A stretch of DNA of 64,000 nucleotides from Gordonia zhenghanii. Its GTDB lineage: Bacteria; Actinomycetota; Actinomycetes; Mycobacteriales; Mycobacteriaceae. The notes beneath the pieces are model-generated. The model searched no databases, was not told where the DNA came from, and was given only the letters and a program-made list of their open reading frames with translations. The stretch spans positions 124,001 to 188,000 of the forward strand of contig NZ_JAKKOQ010000013.1 of NCBI RefSeq assembly GCF_021738965.1. The letters run 5' to 3'. Of the stretch, positions 17,028 to 26,091 are shown one piece after another; the stretch's first letter is position 1; each line of letters starts with the position of its first letter. The position numbers were made by a program, and so were the translations under genes.

Positions 17028-17339
17028 GGAGACCAGTTTCAAGCCGATCACACCGCCGACGATCGCGAGAATGCACACGATCTTGAGGATGTTCGCGGCC
17101 TCCGCCCCGGTCGCCATCGCATACACGACCGTCGCAGTGGCTCCGATCCCTACCCACACCGCGTACGCCGTCCCGGTCGGCAGATCACGCATCGCGTAGG
17201 CGAGACCGCCCATGCTGACGGCGAGCGCTACGAAGAACACGATGGTCGGCGAGAGTCGGTGCAGCCCTTCGGATCGGCCGAGGGCGGTCGCCCACACGGC
17301 TTCGAAGAGCCCCGAGATCACCAGGACGATCCAGGCCAT
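17025..17339 (-). CDS. gdx: SMR-family exporter, guanidinium (Gdx/SugE) subtype
   Basis: A 104-residue protein with four hydrophobic helices, starting at the ATG at 17339 (MAWIVLVISGLFEAVWA). The essential membrane Glu of SMR transporters is Glu13 in GLFEAVWA. The Gdx/SugE-like helix 3 pattern GTAYAVWVGIGA and the terminal GLKL are present. Gdx proteins export guanidinium in exchange for protons and work as antiparallel dimers, so one gene is sufficient. The guanidine-III riboswitch directly upstream makes guanidinium export much more likely than quaternary-ammonium resistance. Confidence 0.92.
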   Translation of the reverse strand: MAWIVLVISGLFEAVWATALGRSEGLHRLSPTIVFFVALAVSMGGLAYAMRDLPTGTAYAVWVGIGATATVVYAMATGAEAANILKIVCILAIVGGVIGLKLVS

Positions 17340-17352
17340 GGCGGATTCCCGT

Positions 17353-17397
17353 CTCCACCGTCTTGTCGCTGACCGGGTACGGCGGGCTCGTCCGGGG
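17353..17397 (-). promoter_or_regulatory. Guanidine-III (ykkC-III) riboswitch
   Basis: Read on the minus strand, the leader of the exporter contains the class-III guanidine aptamer in order: CCGGACGAG, then CCGCCGT, ACCCGGTCAG, and GACAAGACGG. CCGCCGT can pair fully with ACGGTGG (one G-U), forming the pseudoknot stem. Compared with the published Thermobifida aptamer as I recall it, the conserved loops match and the stem differs by pair-preserving changes. The 3' stem strand runs into GGTGGAG, a likely ribosome-binding site 13 bases before the ATG, so control is probably at translation initiation. Confidence 0.93.
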
Positions 17398-17420
17398 CCG
17401 CGCACGCGACCACGCTCAGA

Positions 17421-17448
17421 ATCCTACCGAGCCTCGTACCGGGGGCAA
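17421..17448 (-). promoter_or_regulatory. Putative promoter for riboswitch-gdx transcript
   Basis: On the minus strand, TTGCCC (17448-17443) and TAGGAT (17426-17421) are separated by 16 bases, and would start transcription a short distance before the aptamer at 17397. Confidence 0.45.
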
Positions 17449-17503
17449 TGGCGAGCGGTGGTGGATTCGGTCACCATGGAGTCACCGATGAAAGGCGAAG
17501 ACC

Positions 17504-17830
17504 ATGACAGGCTCTGATTACGGACCCGGCCCGGACGACATGGACTGGTTCACCCGCGAAGCGAGCGACGGCCTCCGCCGCATGGTCGGGCAGTTCGTCG
17601 AGAATCAGTTGCGGGACAAGCCAGTCCGCGACCGGACACCGGTGCGACCCGATCCCAAGCCTCGGGTCGATGTCGCTGGCGACGGCGTGTGGGCGGTCGT
17701 CGTCGACGACGGAGTAGTCCGTGTCGACCGGGTCTTCGCGACCGAACTCGACGCGCTTCGGGCCAACAAAGACAACGTCGACCCGCAGCGGACCGTACGA
17801 TTTCTACGGTTCGACGAGCCGATCGGATAA
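17504..17830 (+). CDS. Conserved hypothetical protein
   Basis: A 108-residue soluble, acidic protein with no signal peptide or membrane helix. It begins MTGSDYGPGPDDMDWFTREASDG, has a charged linker near residues 40-55 and a C-terminal half (VWAVVVDDGVVRVDRVFATELDALRANK) that looks like a small alpha/beta domain. AAAGG lies 9 bases upstream of the ATG. I do not recognise a named family. It stands alone before the DoxX-like gene. Confidence 0.6.
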   Translation: MTGSDYGPGPDDMDWFTREASDGLRRMVGQFVENQLRDKPVRDRTPVRPDPKPRVDVAGDGVWAVVVDDGVVRVDRVFATELDALRANKDNVDPQRTVRFLRFDEPIG

Positions 17831-17883
17831 GCCGTGTGACGTGCGGCCTTGTGATCTCGTAATCGCCGTCCTACCGTCGAAAC

Positions 17884-18282
17884 ATGAGTCCACTCACCGC
17901 ATTGGCCCGCGACCCCCGCGTCTACCAGCTGGCGGCTGCTGGCCAGGCGGCGGACGCCGCAGCCTGCATCGGCCCCATCCCCTACGTCGCACGCTGCCTC
18001 GACTCGGTCGAGTTCCCGGCCGAACACCGTTGGGTCTTCCCCGTGATCAAGGCCGCGTCGGCTGTCGGACTCGCCGCCGCACCCCGATATCCCGGGCTCG
18101 CCCGCCTGACGGCCGCGATGCTGACGATCTATTTCGTACTCGCCGTCGGGTCGCACGTCCGCGCCCGCGACATCGGGCTCAACTTCACCGCCGCGTCGTC
18201 GATGCTCGTCCTCTACTCGACTCTCACGATGACCAGACCCCCGGAAGCACCATCGGCGGCTACTACCCCGAAAGTCGCGTAG
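17884..18282 (+). CDS. DoxX-like small membrane protein
   Basis: A 132-residue protein with three or four hydrophobic segments (around residues 50-68, 74-93 and 100-117). The FPAEHRWVFPVIKAASAVGLAAAPRYPGLARLTA stretch, read in parts, resembles DoxX-type proteins of the inner membrane, whose function is mostly unknown. The ATG at 17884 is well placed 53 bases after the preceding stop. It converges on the response-regulator gene at 18331. Confidence 0.6.
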   Translation: MSPLTALARDPRVYQLAAAGQAADAAACIGPIPYVARCLDSVEFPAEHRWVFPVIKAASAVGLAAAPRYPGLARLTAAMLTIYFVLAVGSHVRARDIGLNFTAASSMLVLYSTLTMTRPPEAPSAATTPKVA

Positions 18283-18330
18283 CCCGATAGAACGTTCGAT
18301 CGCGTAACCCGATTTTCGAGGTTGGAGCCG

Positions 18331-18978
18331 TCAGACGAGGCCGGCCTGAACTGCGACCACGGCGGCTTGGACTCGTGACGGCGCATCGAGCTTCATCAGC
18401 ACGCGCGAGACGTGAGTCTTGACCGTCGACTCCCCTATCTCCAGGCGCCGTGCGATCTGAGCGTTCGACAGTCCCGCACCGACACCTGCGAGGACGTCGC
18501 GTTCGCGATCGGTGAGCGCCGACAGGTCGGGCGCGGCAGCGGTCTGGCGTCCGCGCATCGCGTCCACCACGACGCGTGCGACTTCGGCGTCGAGCACCGC
18601 ATCTCCGGCCGCCACTCGCAGCGTTCCGTCGACGAGCTCGGTACCCGTCGCCGTCTTCAGCAGGAATCCCGACGCGCCTGCGGCGAGCGCGCCGAGCACG
18701 TAGTCGTCGAGCCCGAACGTCGTCAGCACCAGAACCCGGACGTCCGTCGACGACGTGATCGTCTCGGTGGCCGCGATCCCGTCCACCTGTGGCATCCGAA
18801 CGTCCATCAGCACGAGGTCCGGACGGAGCCGCGTCGCCGCGCTCACCGCGGCTGCGCCGTCGGAGGCCTCGCCGACCACACTGATCCGCCCCGACGCCTC
18901 CAACACCATTCGGAGCCCCTCGCGGACCGCCGAATGGTCGTCGGCGAGCACCACCCGCACGCGCCGGTCGTCGTTCAT
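18331..18978 (-). CDS. NarL/LuxR-type response regulator
   Basis: A 215-residue regulator. The receiver domain has the acidic pair DD after VVLA, the phospho-acceptor Asp in LVLMDVRMP (about residue 56) and the Lys in GFLLKT. The C-terminal LuxR helix-turn-helix reads LTDRERDVLAGVGAGLSNAQIARRL and STVKTHVSRVL. Its ATG at 18978 overlaps the sensor-kinase stop (ATGA), so the pair is co-translated. Target genes are unknown; the membrane protein gene at 20199 is divergent from the system and is a candidate. Confidence 0.92.
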   Translation of the reverse strand: MNDDRRVRVVLADDHSAVREGLRMVLEASGRISVVGEASDGAAAVSAATRLRPDLVLMDVRMPQVDGIAATETITSSTDVRVLVLTTFGLDDYVLGALAAGASGFLLKTATGTELVDGTLRVAAGDAVLDAEVARVVVDAMRGRQTAAAPDLSALTDRERDVLAGVGAGLSNAQIARRLEIGESTVKTHVSRVLMKLDAPSRVQAAVVAVQAGLV

Positions 18979-20087
18979 CGGGGCACCTCCGCAGTCACTA
19001 TCCAGTCGGTCCCGGCGGGTCCGGCGTCCGCCCGACCACCGATGCTCTCCGCGCGGATCCCCATGTTTACGATGCCTCTGCCGACTCCCGAAGGCTCGCA
19101 CGACATCTCGTTACGCACGGTCAGGCGCACGCGATCGTCGAACTCGTCGACGACAACGCTCACCGCGTGTCCGGGCGCGTGCCGTGTGGCGTTGGCGAGC
19201 GCCTCGCCCGCGATCCGGGTGAGCACCGCCTCGACCTGATGCGACTGCGCTTGCGGATCACCGTCCACGGTGACCGTCGAGCCGACCGCGTCGGCAGCGG
19301 CGATCAACGGTCCGAGGGACGACCAACGGGCGGTCGTCCTCTCGTCCCCATCGGCGGCGAGGACGTCGATCATCGCGCGGAGTTCGCGTAGCGCGGCGAG
19401 GCTGTTCCCGCGGATCGAGTCGACGATCTGCGCCGGATCGGCCACGTCCCGAGCCACCTCGGACAGGATGGCGATGGCCGACACGTGCCCGGCCACCGTG
19501 TCGTGCAGTTCGCGCGACAGCCTGCGTCGTTCGTCGGCAAGCGCCTGCGTGCGGTCCGCGTGCGCCTGCGAGACCGCTGCCGTCTTCTCCGCATCGGACG
19601 CCCGCCGGGCCGCGGTCACCGACTGCGCGTAGGTGATCGGCGAGAGCAGGAAAGCGATGCCGACCAGTCCGACGAGCACGCCGACCTGCACGCCGCCGAC
19701 CACCGCACCCGCGATAGCGAGTCCGAGCGTCAGAACCGTGCACACGACGATCACGACATGCCGCAGGATCCGGGTGCCTCGTGCAGCACAGAGGAACACG
19801 ACGTCCGACATCACGATCCACAGCGGCAACGACGGCCCCCAGAACGCGTCGACGGCCAGCAACGCGCACATCGCTCCGAATGCGACAACGGGCCGACGAC
19901 GCGCCGTGATCTGAATGACGAAAGCCGCTGTGAGCAGTGCCAACTTCGCATACCAGGGATACACGTCGTGGTCGGAGAAGAAGCTGAACGCGCCGCACGC
20001 CCACAGCAGGAGCCCGACGGCGAGCGTGCCGACGGCGACGAGATTCGTCGACCGCGACAGGTCGGATCCGCCCAGAGGAGACTTCAT
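18975..20087 (-). CDS. Two-component sensor histidine kinase (HisKA_3 type)
   Basis: A 370-residue kinase starting at the ATG at 20087, with GGAGGAACG just upstream. About five hydrophobic helices occupy residues 15-150, without a large extracellular domain, which is the layout of intramembrane-sensing NarL-group kinases. The phospho-His lies in RRLSRELHDTVAGHVS. The ATPase domain has GEALANATRHA and GRGIVNMGIRAESIGG. Paired with the response regulator at 18331. Confidence 0.92.
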   Translation of the reverse strand: MKSPLGGSDLSRSTNLVAVGTLAVGLLLWACGAFSFFSDHDVYPWYAKLALLTAAFVIQITARRRPVVAFGAMCALLAVDAFWGPSLPLWIVMSDVVFLCAARGTRILRHVVIVVCTVLTLGLAIAGAVVGGVQVGVLVGLVGIAFLLSPITYAQSVTAARRASDAEKTAAVSQAHADRTQALADERRRLSRELHDTVAGHVSAIAILSEVARDVADPAQIVDSIRGNSLAALRELRAMIDVLAADGDERTTARWSSLGPLIAAADAVGSTVTVDGDPQAQSHQVEAVLTRIAGEALANATRHAPGHAVSVVVDEFDDRVRLTVRNEMSCEPSGVGRGIVNMGIRAESIGGRADAGPAGTDWIVTAEVPR

Positions 20088-20198
20088 CGTTCCTCCACTA
20101 CAGCACACGCCCGGCGGGCACGGGTCCACCGAAAGGCGGACCCGTCACCGACCCGAGGGCGGACGCGCACACCGGACGTTCCGGTGAACGCTGAAGGC

Positions 20199-20744
20199 AT
20201 GAGCGAACTCCCCGACCCCGTACTTCTGACGATCGCAGCCTGCGAGATCGGTTTCTGGGTGTTCGTGGTCGGCGGACTCGCCCTGCGGTACGTCGCGCGA
20301 ATGCCGCGCCCGTCGATGATCGTTTTCGCGTGCGTCCCGCTCATCGACGTCGTGCTGCTCGTCGCGGTCGGGCTGGATCTGGCACAGGGCGGCGACGTCG
20401 AGTTCGCACACCGACTGGCCCCGATCTATCTCGGCTGCACGATCATGTTCTCCCGTCGATTGATCGCGTGGGCCGACGTTCGGTTCGCACACCGCTTCGC
20501 CGACGGACCGGCGCCGCGCAAGCTCGCGGCGTCCGGCCCCGAACGTCGTCGCTACGAGTGGGCCGACTTCGGACGCTGGCTCGGCGCCGTCGGCATCGCC
20601 GTGGCGATCACCGGACTGCTCGGTGTCACCGTCGCCGACCCCGAACAACGCGAGGCGCTGGTCAGCGGATTCGGCGTACTCGGAACGATCACCGTCATCT
20701 GGCTGCTCACCGGACCGATCTGGTACTCGTTCGGCCGAGACTGA
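20199..20744 (+). CDS. Integral membrane protein, unknown function
   Basis: A 181-residue protein with four or five hydrophobic segments (residues 8-28, 35-57, 68-85, 125-142 and 155-175) separated by a charged central loop (PAPRKLAASGPERRR). The ATG at 20199 is chosen because the longer upstream frame is antisense to the kinase gene. Divergent from the two-component system, so it may be its target. No family recognised. Confidence 0.7.
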   Translation: MSELPDPVLLTIAACEIGFWVFVVGGLALRYVARMPRPSMIVFACVPLIDVVLLVAVGLDLAQGGDVEFAHRLAPIYLGCTIMFSRRLIAWADVRFAHRFADGPAPRKLAASGPERRRYEWADFGRWLGAVGIAVAITGLLGVTVADPEQREALVSGFGVLGTITVIWLLTGPIWYSFGRD

Positions 20745-20775
20745 CCGCCACAGCGAACTCGACAGGCAGGCCGAT

Positions 20776-21756
20776 TCAGTCGGCGAACGGCGCCAACCGC
20801 TTCGGCTGCTCGACTACCGAGTAGTGCGAGGCGTCGCCGGTGATGATCTCCCCGGTGCGGCCTTCGGCGTTGACGGGGACGTCGCCCGCCAGCGTGATGC
20901 GGTGCAACTTGCGGCTCTGCGACCCGAAGTCGGCGACTCCGTAGTGCTGGGTGGCTCGGTTGTCCCAGATCGCCACGTCTCCCAGGCTCCAGTTCCACCG
21001 GAAAGTGTTGTCCAGTTTGATGATTCGGTTCTGAAGAAGCTGGTAGACGGCGCTGAACTCGGCGGGCTTGAGGCCGACGAACTCCTTGACGAAGTGGCCG
21101 AGGAGCAGGGTCTTCTCACCGGTCTCCGGGTGGACGCGGACCACGGGGTGAATGGTCTGGTACTCCTTGCTCGTGAACTCTTCGTAGTGGACCACGCGGT
21201 GCTCGACGTCGGTGTCGTCGATGTCGACGTCGTTGGTCACGTAGTCGTAGAAGTTGGTGTGCTTGGCCCACAGCCCGTCGACGAACGCCTTCAGACTGTC
21301 GGGCAGTTGGTTGTACGCTGCGGTCGTCGACGCCCAGGTAGTGGCTCCACCCCAGGTCGGCAGGTTCACAGCTCGCAGAATCGACGCCTTCGGGATGCGG
21401 TCGACGAACGACACGTCGGTGTGCCAGCTGTTCGCGGCGCCCTCGATGGTCAGCAGCTGATCACCCCGTGAGGTGACGGTGGGGTGCGGAAGAGTCGGGT
21501 CGCCGAGCAACTGAGCGAACGCGTACTGGCTCTCGTCGTCAAGGTGGTTCTGGCCGGTGAAGACGATCGCCTTGTTCACAGCGAGCGCCAGCCGGATGGC
21601 TTCGATCTTCTCGGCCGGCACCTCGCCGCCGAGCGTGACTCCCCCGATACGCGCACCGATGTGTTCGCCGAGTTTGTCAACAGTGATTCCGGCGTCGGCG
21701 TAGACGGCCTGGATCTCGAGATCTCGGTCGGTGGAATTGGAGACGGTTACGGTCAT
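20776..21756 (-). CDS. Fe(II)/2-oxoglutarate dioxygenase, alkylsulfatase AtsK/TauD type
   Basis: A 326-residue enzyme. The metal ligands are the HxD in NSWHTDVSF and a distal His in NRATQHYG, followed by the 2-oxoglutarate Arg in the RKLHRITLAG segment. The phrasing PKASILRAV, HPVVRVHPETGE, LGHFVKE and GDVAIWDNRATQHY is close to Pseudomonas AtsK, which oxidatively cleaves alkyl sulfate esters to aldehyde and sulfate. Taurine dioxygenase is the alternative. The adjacent sulfatase gene and importer support sulfur scavenging from organosulfates. GAAAGGCG precedes the start. Confidence 0.88.
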   Translation of the reverse strand: MTVTVSNSTDRDLEIQAVYADAGITVDKLGEHIGARIGGVTLGGEVPAEKIEAIRLALAVNKAIVFTGQNHLDDESQYAFAQLLGDPTLPHPTVTSRGDQLLTIEGAANSWHTDVSFVDRIPKASILRAVNLPTWGGATTWASTTAAYNQLPDSLKAFVDGLWAKHTNFYDYVTNDVDIDDTDVEHRVVHYEEFTSKEYQTIHPVVRVHPETGEKTLLLGHFVKEFVGLKPAEFSAVYQLLQNRIIKLDNTFRWNWSLGDVAIWDNRATQHYGVADFGSQSRKLHRITLAGDVPVNAEGRTGEIITGDASHYSVVEQPKRLAPFAD

Positions 21757-21841
21757 TGTGAACGCCTTTCATAGTGCCGAGGTTGCGGGTTATCGGACTC
21801 TTTTGAACCGATCGGGAATGGAGATGTAGCGGAAACACGAA

Positions 21842-21867
21842 AGCGAGTAGAGGAACTGATACTCGCT
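21842..21867 (-). promoter_or_regulatory. 8-bp inverted repeat in leader of atsK-like gene
   Basis: AGCGAGTA and TACTCGCT, perfect 8-base arms with a 10-base spacer, lie about 85 bases upstream of the dioxygenase start in a 226-base AT-richer gap (21757-21982) that must hold its promoter. A regulator binding site is possible. A short 68-codon frame across the gap looks non-coding. Confidence 0.35.
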
Positions 21868-21982
21868 GTTCGAGATCCAGGTGATAAAGACCGGTGATTC
21901 ACCGATTCGGTGTATTCAGTGAAGCACGCACCGATATGAACCGACAGGGATAGATTCATGGTGAGTGGAAAGTGATGAGCGG

Positions 21983-24334
21983 TCAGTCGGCCACATCCTC
22001 TGCCCGCTGGTCGATGGACTTCCGCACCTCAGCGGGAACTTTCACCTCGCCGGGACGGTACGTGACGGCGACCAGGCTCGACGGTGCGCGGAACACCCCT
22101 CGTCTCCCGCGCAGATCCGGGTCGACCGGCCCCCGTGCGTCGAGCCCGACCGAGATGCCGGTCCACGGAGCCATACCGACGAGTTGTACCGCGCGCGGAA
22201 GTTCCGCGACCACCGTCTCCTCCCCGCCCTTCTCGTCCCCGTCCCTGGTGGTCACCACGAAGTTCCACCGCACGTCCGCGGTGGCCTCGGCCCGGACGAC
22301 AACGGTCCTCGTGCCCGGCGGCAAGGTCCCGGACACGCGGCTGATCCGGCCGTACGAGTTGAAGACGAACGTCAGCCTTCCGTCCTCGACGGCGAGCAGA
22401 TATCCACCCTGCAGATCACCGTGTGCGACGAGGACGCCCTCGTCCTCGCGCGACCAGCCGTCGAGCTCGACGATCACCTCGAAGTCGCGGTAGGCGATGA
22501 GTCTGCTCGATCGGTAGCGTTCGAGCGTCGGTGCGCCGGCCAGGATCCGGACCGGTGACTCGAAGCGCTCCCGTTCGGCAGGCCGTCTGCGTTGGGCGTC
22601 GCCCGGCACGTCGAACAGCGGAAAGACGGTGTTGTGCCAGGCGGCCTCGTCCCACGCCGCCGCGAGTTCGGCGACGACGTCGGGATGTTCGGCTGCGACG
22701 TCGTGCGTCTCTGCCGGATCGGTCCGCATGTCGTAGAGCTCCCATACCGGCCGATCGACATGCGTCGGATCGCCGTCGTGCAGCGACAGGAGCTTCCACC
22801 CGTCGCGGTAGAAGCCGCGATGGCCGCCGAACTCGGCGTACTGCTCGGTGTGCGGCGATGCTGCGCTGCTGTCGCGGAACACGTCGACGACGCTGACACC
22901 GTCACGGTCGGCGGCGGGCAGACCGTGACGAGTGGGAGGCGTCTGGATCCCCGCCAGGTCCAGGAGCGTCGGTGCGAGGTCGGTGACATACGAGAACTGT
23001 CTGCGCACACCGTTGTCGTCGGCGGCGCGAGCGAGCCCGCCCGGCCACGAGAGCAGGAACGGGACGCGGACACCGCCGGCGAACGTCTGCCCTTTGTAGA
23101 AGCGGAACGGCGTGTTCGACGCCTGACCCCACCCGCGCGGATAGTGGACGCCCAGATCCGCCGAACCGATCAGCGACTCGTCGTGCGGGACGTCGCGTTC
23201 CCAGTCCGGCGGCACCGGGCCGTGCACGAACTGGCTGAAGTACGACCGGGTTCCGGCCGGTCCGCCCTCCGCAGTTCCGCCGTTGTCGGAGGTGAAGACG
23301 ACGATGGTGTCGTCCAGTTCGCCGAGGTCGTCGAGAAGGTCGAGGAGCCGTCCGACGCTCTGGTCGACGCTGTCGACCAGAGCGGCGTAGACCTCCTGGT
23401 ACCGCTGGTAGCGCTCCTGTTCCTCAGCCGACAGGGTCTCCCAGAGCGGAGCGTCGTAACCGGGTTCGGTGTTGCGTTCCGCGATCGGAGTTCCGGGATC
23501 GAACAGGCCGGCCGCTACCTGCTCGGCGAACCTGTGTCGCCGGACCTCGTCCCACCCGGCGGAGTATCGGCCACGGTGTCGGGCGAGGTCTTCCGCCTTC
23601 ACCTGGTGCGGCCCGTGCATCGCGATGTGCGCGAAGTACAGGAAGAACGGCTTGTCGGCGTCATGCGCGCGCAACGCCTTGACCTGTGCGACCGCGCGGT
23701 CGGTCAGGTCGTCGGTCACGTAATACCCCTCGGGATACTCGTCGACGTCGACCACCGAGTTGTCGGCGATCAGTTGGTTCGGATGGAAGAAGGAGTTGAG
23801 GCCCTCCAACGAACCGTAGTAGCTGTCGAATCCGCGCTGTAACGGCCACGACCGGCGGGACCGTCCGGGGCTCATGTCGGCGTCGCGCACCAGGTGCCAC
23901 TTGCCCACTGCGAACGTCGCGTAACCGGACTCGCGCAGAATCTCCGGGAGGGTCAGGACGTCGTCGGCCAGCTCCAGTCGAAGGCCGGGGAAACCGGGAT
24001 CGGAGTTGGCGACGCTGCCGTAGCCGGCACGATGCGGGTTGACCCCGGTCAGCAGCGCTGCGCGGGCGGGCGAACAGACCGGCGTCGTGTGATAGTTGCT
24101 CAGCCGGTACCCGGTGTCCGCGATCCGATCGATGTTCGGCGTGGGAATCTCCGATCCGAACGGCGCGATGTCGGAAAATCCCATGTCGTCGATCAGAACC
24201 ACGACGATGTTCGGCGACGCGCGAGTCGCCGATTCTTCTTCGGGCCACCACGGCGTCGACTGCGAACTGATACGTCCAATTCTTCCGTCGAAGCCCTCAT
24301 AGCCGCGGGCATATTCTGGAATATCGTTACTCAT
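21983..24334 (-). CDS. Sulfatase (arylsulfatase-type)
   Basis: A 783-residue enzyme from the ATG at 24334 (MSNDIPEYARGY); the frame extends 12 codons further up without a better start. The formylglycine site is CSPAR with Cys87, followed by ALLTG. Metal and substrate residues are visible in VVLIDDMGFSD, GKWHL and FTSDNGG. Its length with a beta-rich C-terminal domain (from about residue 600) matches large actinobacterial and pseudomonad arylsulfatases. No signal peptide, so it is likely cytoplasmic. The Cys needs a formylglycine-generating enzyme, which is not in the window. It releases sulfate from aryl or alkyl sulfate esters. Confidence 0.92.
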   Translation of the reverse strand: MSNDIPEYARGYEGFDGRIGRISSQSTPWWPEEESATRASPNIVVVLIDDMGFSDIAPFGSEIPTPNIDRIADTGYRLSNYHTTPVCSPARAALLTGVNPHRAGYGSVANSDPGFPGLRLELADDVLTLPEILRESGYATFAVGKWHLVRDADMSPGRSRRSWPLQRGFDSYYGSLEGLNSFFHPNQLIADNSVVDVDEYPEGYYVTDDLTDRAVAQVKALRAHDADKPFFLYFAHIAMHGPHQVKAEDLARHRGRYSAGWDEVRRHRFAEQVAAGLFDPGTPIAERNTEPGYDAPLWETLSAEEQERYQRYQEVYAALVDSVDQSVGRLLDLLDDLGELDDTIVVFTSDNGGTAEGGPAGTRSYFSQFVHGPVPPDWERDVPHDESLIGSADLGVHYPRGWGQASNTPFRFYKGQTFAGGVRVPFLLSWPGGLARAADDNGVRRQFSYVTDLAPTLLDLAGIQTPPTRHGLPAADRDGVSVVDVFRDSSAASPHTEQYAEFGGHRGFYRDGWKLLSLHDGDPTHVDRPVWELYDMRTDPAETHDVAAEHPDVVAELAAAWDEAAWHNTVFPLFDVPGDAQRRRPAERERFESPVRILAGAPTLERYRSSRLIAYRDFEVIVELDGWSREDEGVLVAHGDLQGGYLLAVEDGRLTFVFNSYGRISRVSGTLPPGTRTVVVRAEATADVRWNFVVTTRDGDEKGGEETVVAELPRAVQLVGMAPWTGISVGLDARGPVDPDLRGRRGVFRAPSSLVAVTYRPGEVKVPAEVRKSIDQRAEDVAD

Positions 24335-24483
24335 GGCCCGAGAATGCGCCGCATGTGAGTGCCGGGGCAAAGGTTTTATTCGCCGTGAATGGAAGTGATT
24401 ACAAATTCAGCTGCATACCGGATCATTCGATGCCAGTCGTTCAATACCGACCGATCTAATCCGAGAAAGCAGCCCCCTGGATC

Positions 24484-26088
24484 ATGTCCCGACATTCATC
24501 GATTCGCCCTCCGCGAATACGCGCGCTGTGCGTACTGGCCCTGACACTGGTGACCGTCGTCGGGCTGACCGCGTGCCGCAGCGCCGTCGACGCCCAGCAG
24601 AGTCCGGCGACCCGGACCGGCCCCGTCCAGCGCGGCGGCGAACTCCGCGCCGGGGTCCTCGGCGACCTGACGCCCAGCACGCTGTTGCAGATCGGCGCAG
24701 GCGGCGCGAACGGCCACGTCGTGGCCAACGTGTTCGACACGCTCGTCAGCTATCCACCGGACTCGTCGAAGCCGCGCCCCTCGCTGGCGACGTCGTGGAC
24801 GTCGGCTCCGGACGGACGCTCACTCACCCTGACTCTGCGCGAAGGCGTCACCTTCCACAACGGCAGAGAGTTCACCTCCCAGGATGTGAAGCAGTCGATC
24901 CTCGCGTATCTCGGCGGACCGTGGACCCCCCAGTTCAAGCGGACCGCAGCCGCGATCACCGGGTACGACGTGTCCGATCCCTACCGTGTGACGTTGCAGT
25001 TCGCACACCCCTTGAGCAACATCTTCGACCTGCTCGACTCCGCCCCCATCCTCGACGGCGACACCCTCGACGAACTCAAGGCCGGAAAGACCTTCAACGG
25101 GACGGGCCCGTTCCGGCTCGCGTCGTGGACGCCCAACTCGAGGATCCGTCTGGTCCGCAACGACGACTACTGGGGCGGGGCGCCGCCGCTCGACGCGGTG
25201 ACTCTCGTCGAGTCCACGGACCCCAAGTCGCTGTACACACGGCTGCGGACCGGGCAGCTCGACCTCGCCGGCGACTTGACGTCCCAAGACCAGCAGCTGG
25301 CGACCGAGCGGTACGGCTTCACCGACATCGAACTGACCGGAGCCGAGTCGCAGGTGTACGTCGGCGTCAACGTCGCCAATCCGGCGCTCGCCGATCCGCG
25401 AGTCCGTAAGGCGATCGCCTTCGCCGTCGACCGCGACCGCATCATCGGCGACGTCTTCCGCGGCTCCGGATATCCGGTGAACCTGCCGTGGCCGAAGACC
25501 TCGCCTGCCTATGACCCCGGTGCCAACCAGACCTACTCGCGGAACGTCCAGAAGGCGAAGGACCTGCTGCGCGGTGTGGGGCCGATCGGGCCGATCGACC
25601 TCGACTACACGACGACCGGATCGTCCTTCCGCATCGTCGCCGAGATCGTGCAGTCCAATCTGCGCGACATCGGGATCACGGTGAACCTGGTTCCCAATGA
25701 GAAGACCGTGCAATCCAAGAAACTGATCGGGTCGCAGTTTCCCGGACTGTGGGTTCTGCAGCACGCGTTCGCCCAGTTCACACCGTCGACCCTCGCGGTC
25801 AGCGCGTACCCGTTCAACGCCGCGAAGAACTCGTCGAACTACGTGAGCCGCGAATACTCGTCCGCGGCCGAAGCCGCCTGGACGGCGACCGATCCGACGT
25901 CGCCCGAAGCAGTGTCTGCGTACCGACGCCTCGACAAGGCGTGGCTCGACGACCTGTTCATCATCGAACTCGGAGTCATCCTGACGCGGATCGCCGCGGC
26001 CCCGAACGTCCGCGACGTCGCCTGGGATCACCGCGTCCAACTCCATTTCGCGGACACCAGCCTCACCGACCCGGATCGGAGCTCGTAG
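24484..26088 (+). CDS. ABC transporter substrate-binding lipoprotein, family 5 (Dpp/Opp type)
   Basis: A 534-residue lipoprotein with a clear lipobox LTAC near residue 34. The family 5 layout is seen in LREGVTFHNGREFTSQDVKQSI, GTGPFRL and VRKAIAFAVDRDRII. The Cys would anchor it in the outer leaflet of the cytoplasmic membrane. It heads the four-gene importer operon and is divergent from the sulfatase gene across a 149-base AT-rich gap. Family members bind peptides, nickel, glycosides or other amphiphiles. Here organosulfates are the best contextual guess. Confidence 0.9.
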   Translation: MSRHSSIRPPRIRALCVLALTLVTVVGLTACRSAVDAQQSPATRTGPVQRGGELRAGVLGDLTPSTLLQIGAGGANGHVVANVFDTLVSYPPDSSKPRPSLATSWTSAPDGRSLTLTLREGVTFHNGREFTSQDVKQSILAYLGGPWTPQFKRTAAAITGYDVSDPYRVTLQFAHPLSNIFDLLDSAPILDGDTLDELKAGKTFNGTGPFRLASWTPNSRIRLVRNDDYWGGAPPLDAVTLVESTDPKSLYTRLRTGQLDLAGDLTSQDQQLATERYGFTDIELTGAESQVYVGVNVANPALADPRVRKAIAFAVDRDRIIGDVFRGSGYPVNLPWPKTSPAYDPGANQTYSRNVQKAKDLLRGVGPIGPIDLDYTTTGSSFRIVAEIVQSNLRDIGITVNLVPNEKTVQSKKLIGSQFPGLWVLQHAFAQFTPSTLAVSAYPFNAAKNSSNYVSREYSSAAEAAWTATDPTSPEAVSAYRRLDKAWLDDLFIIELGVILTRIAAAPNVRDVAWDHRVQLHFADTSLTDPDRSS

Positions 26089-26091
26089 ACA

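Noticed and set aside
19485-20198. Long upstream extension of the membrane-protein gene frame at 20199
   Set aside because: Antisense to the sensor kinase and Arg/Asp-rich; membrane segments begin only after 20199.
21753-21959. Short 68-codon frame on the minus strand in the dioxygenase leader
   Set aside because: Ser/Arg-rich, no ribosome site and no family resemblance; the region is more likely promoter DNA.
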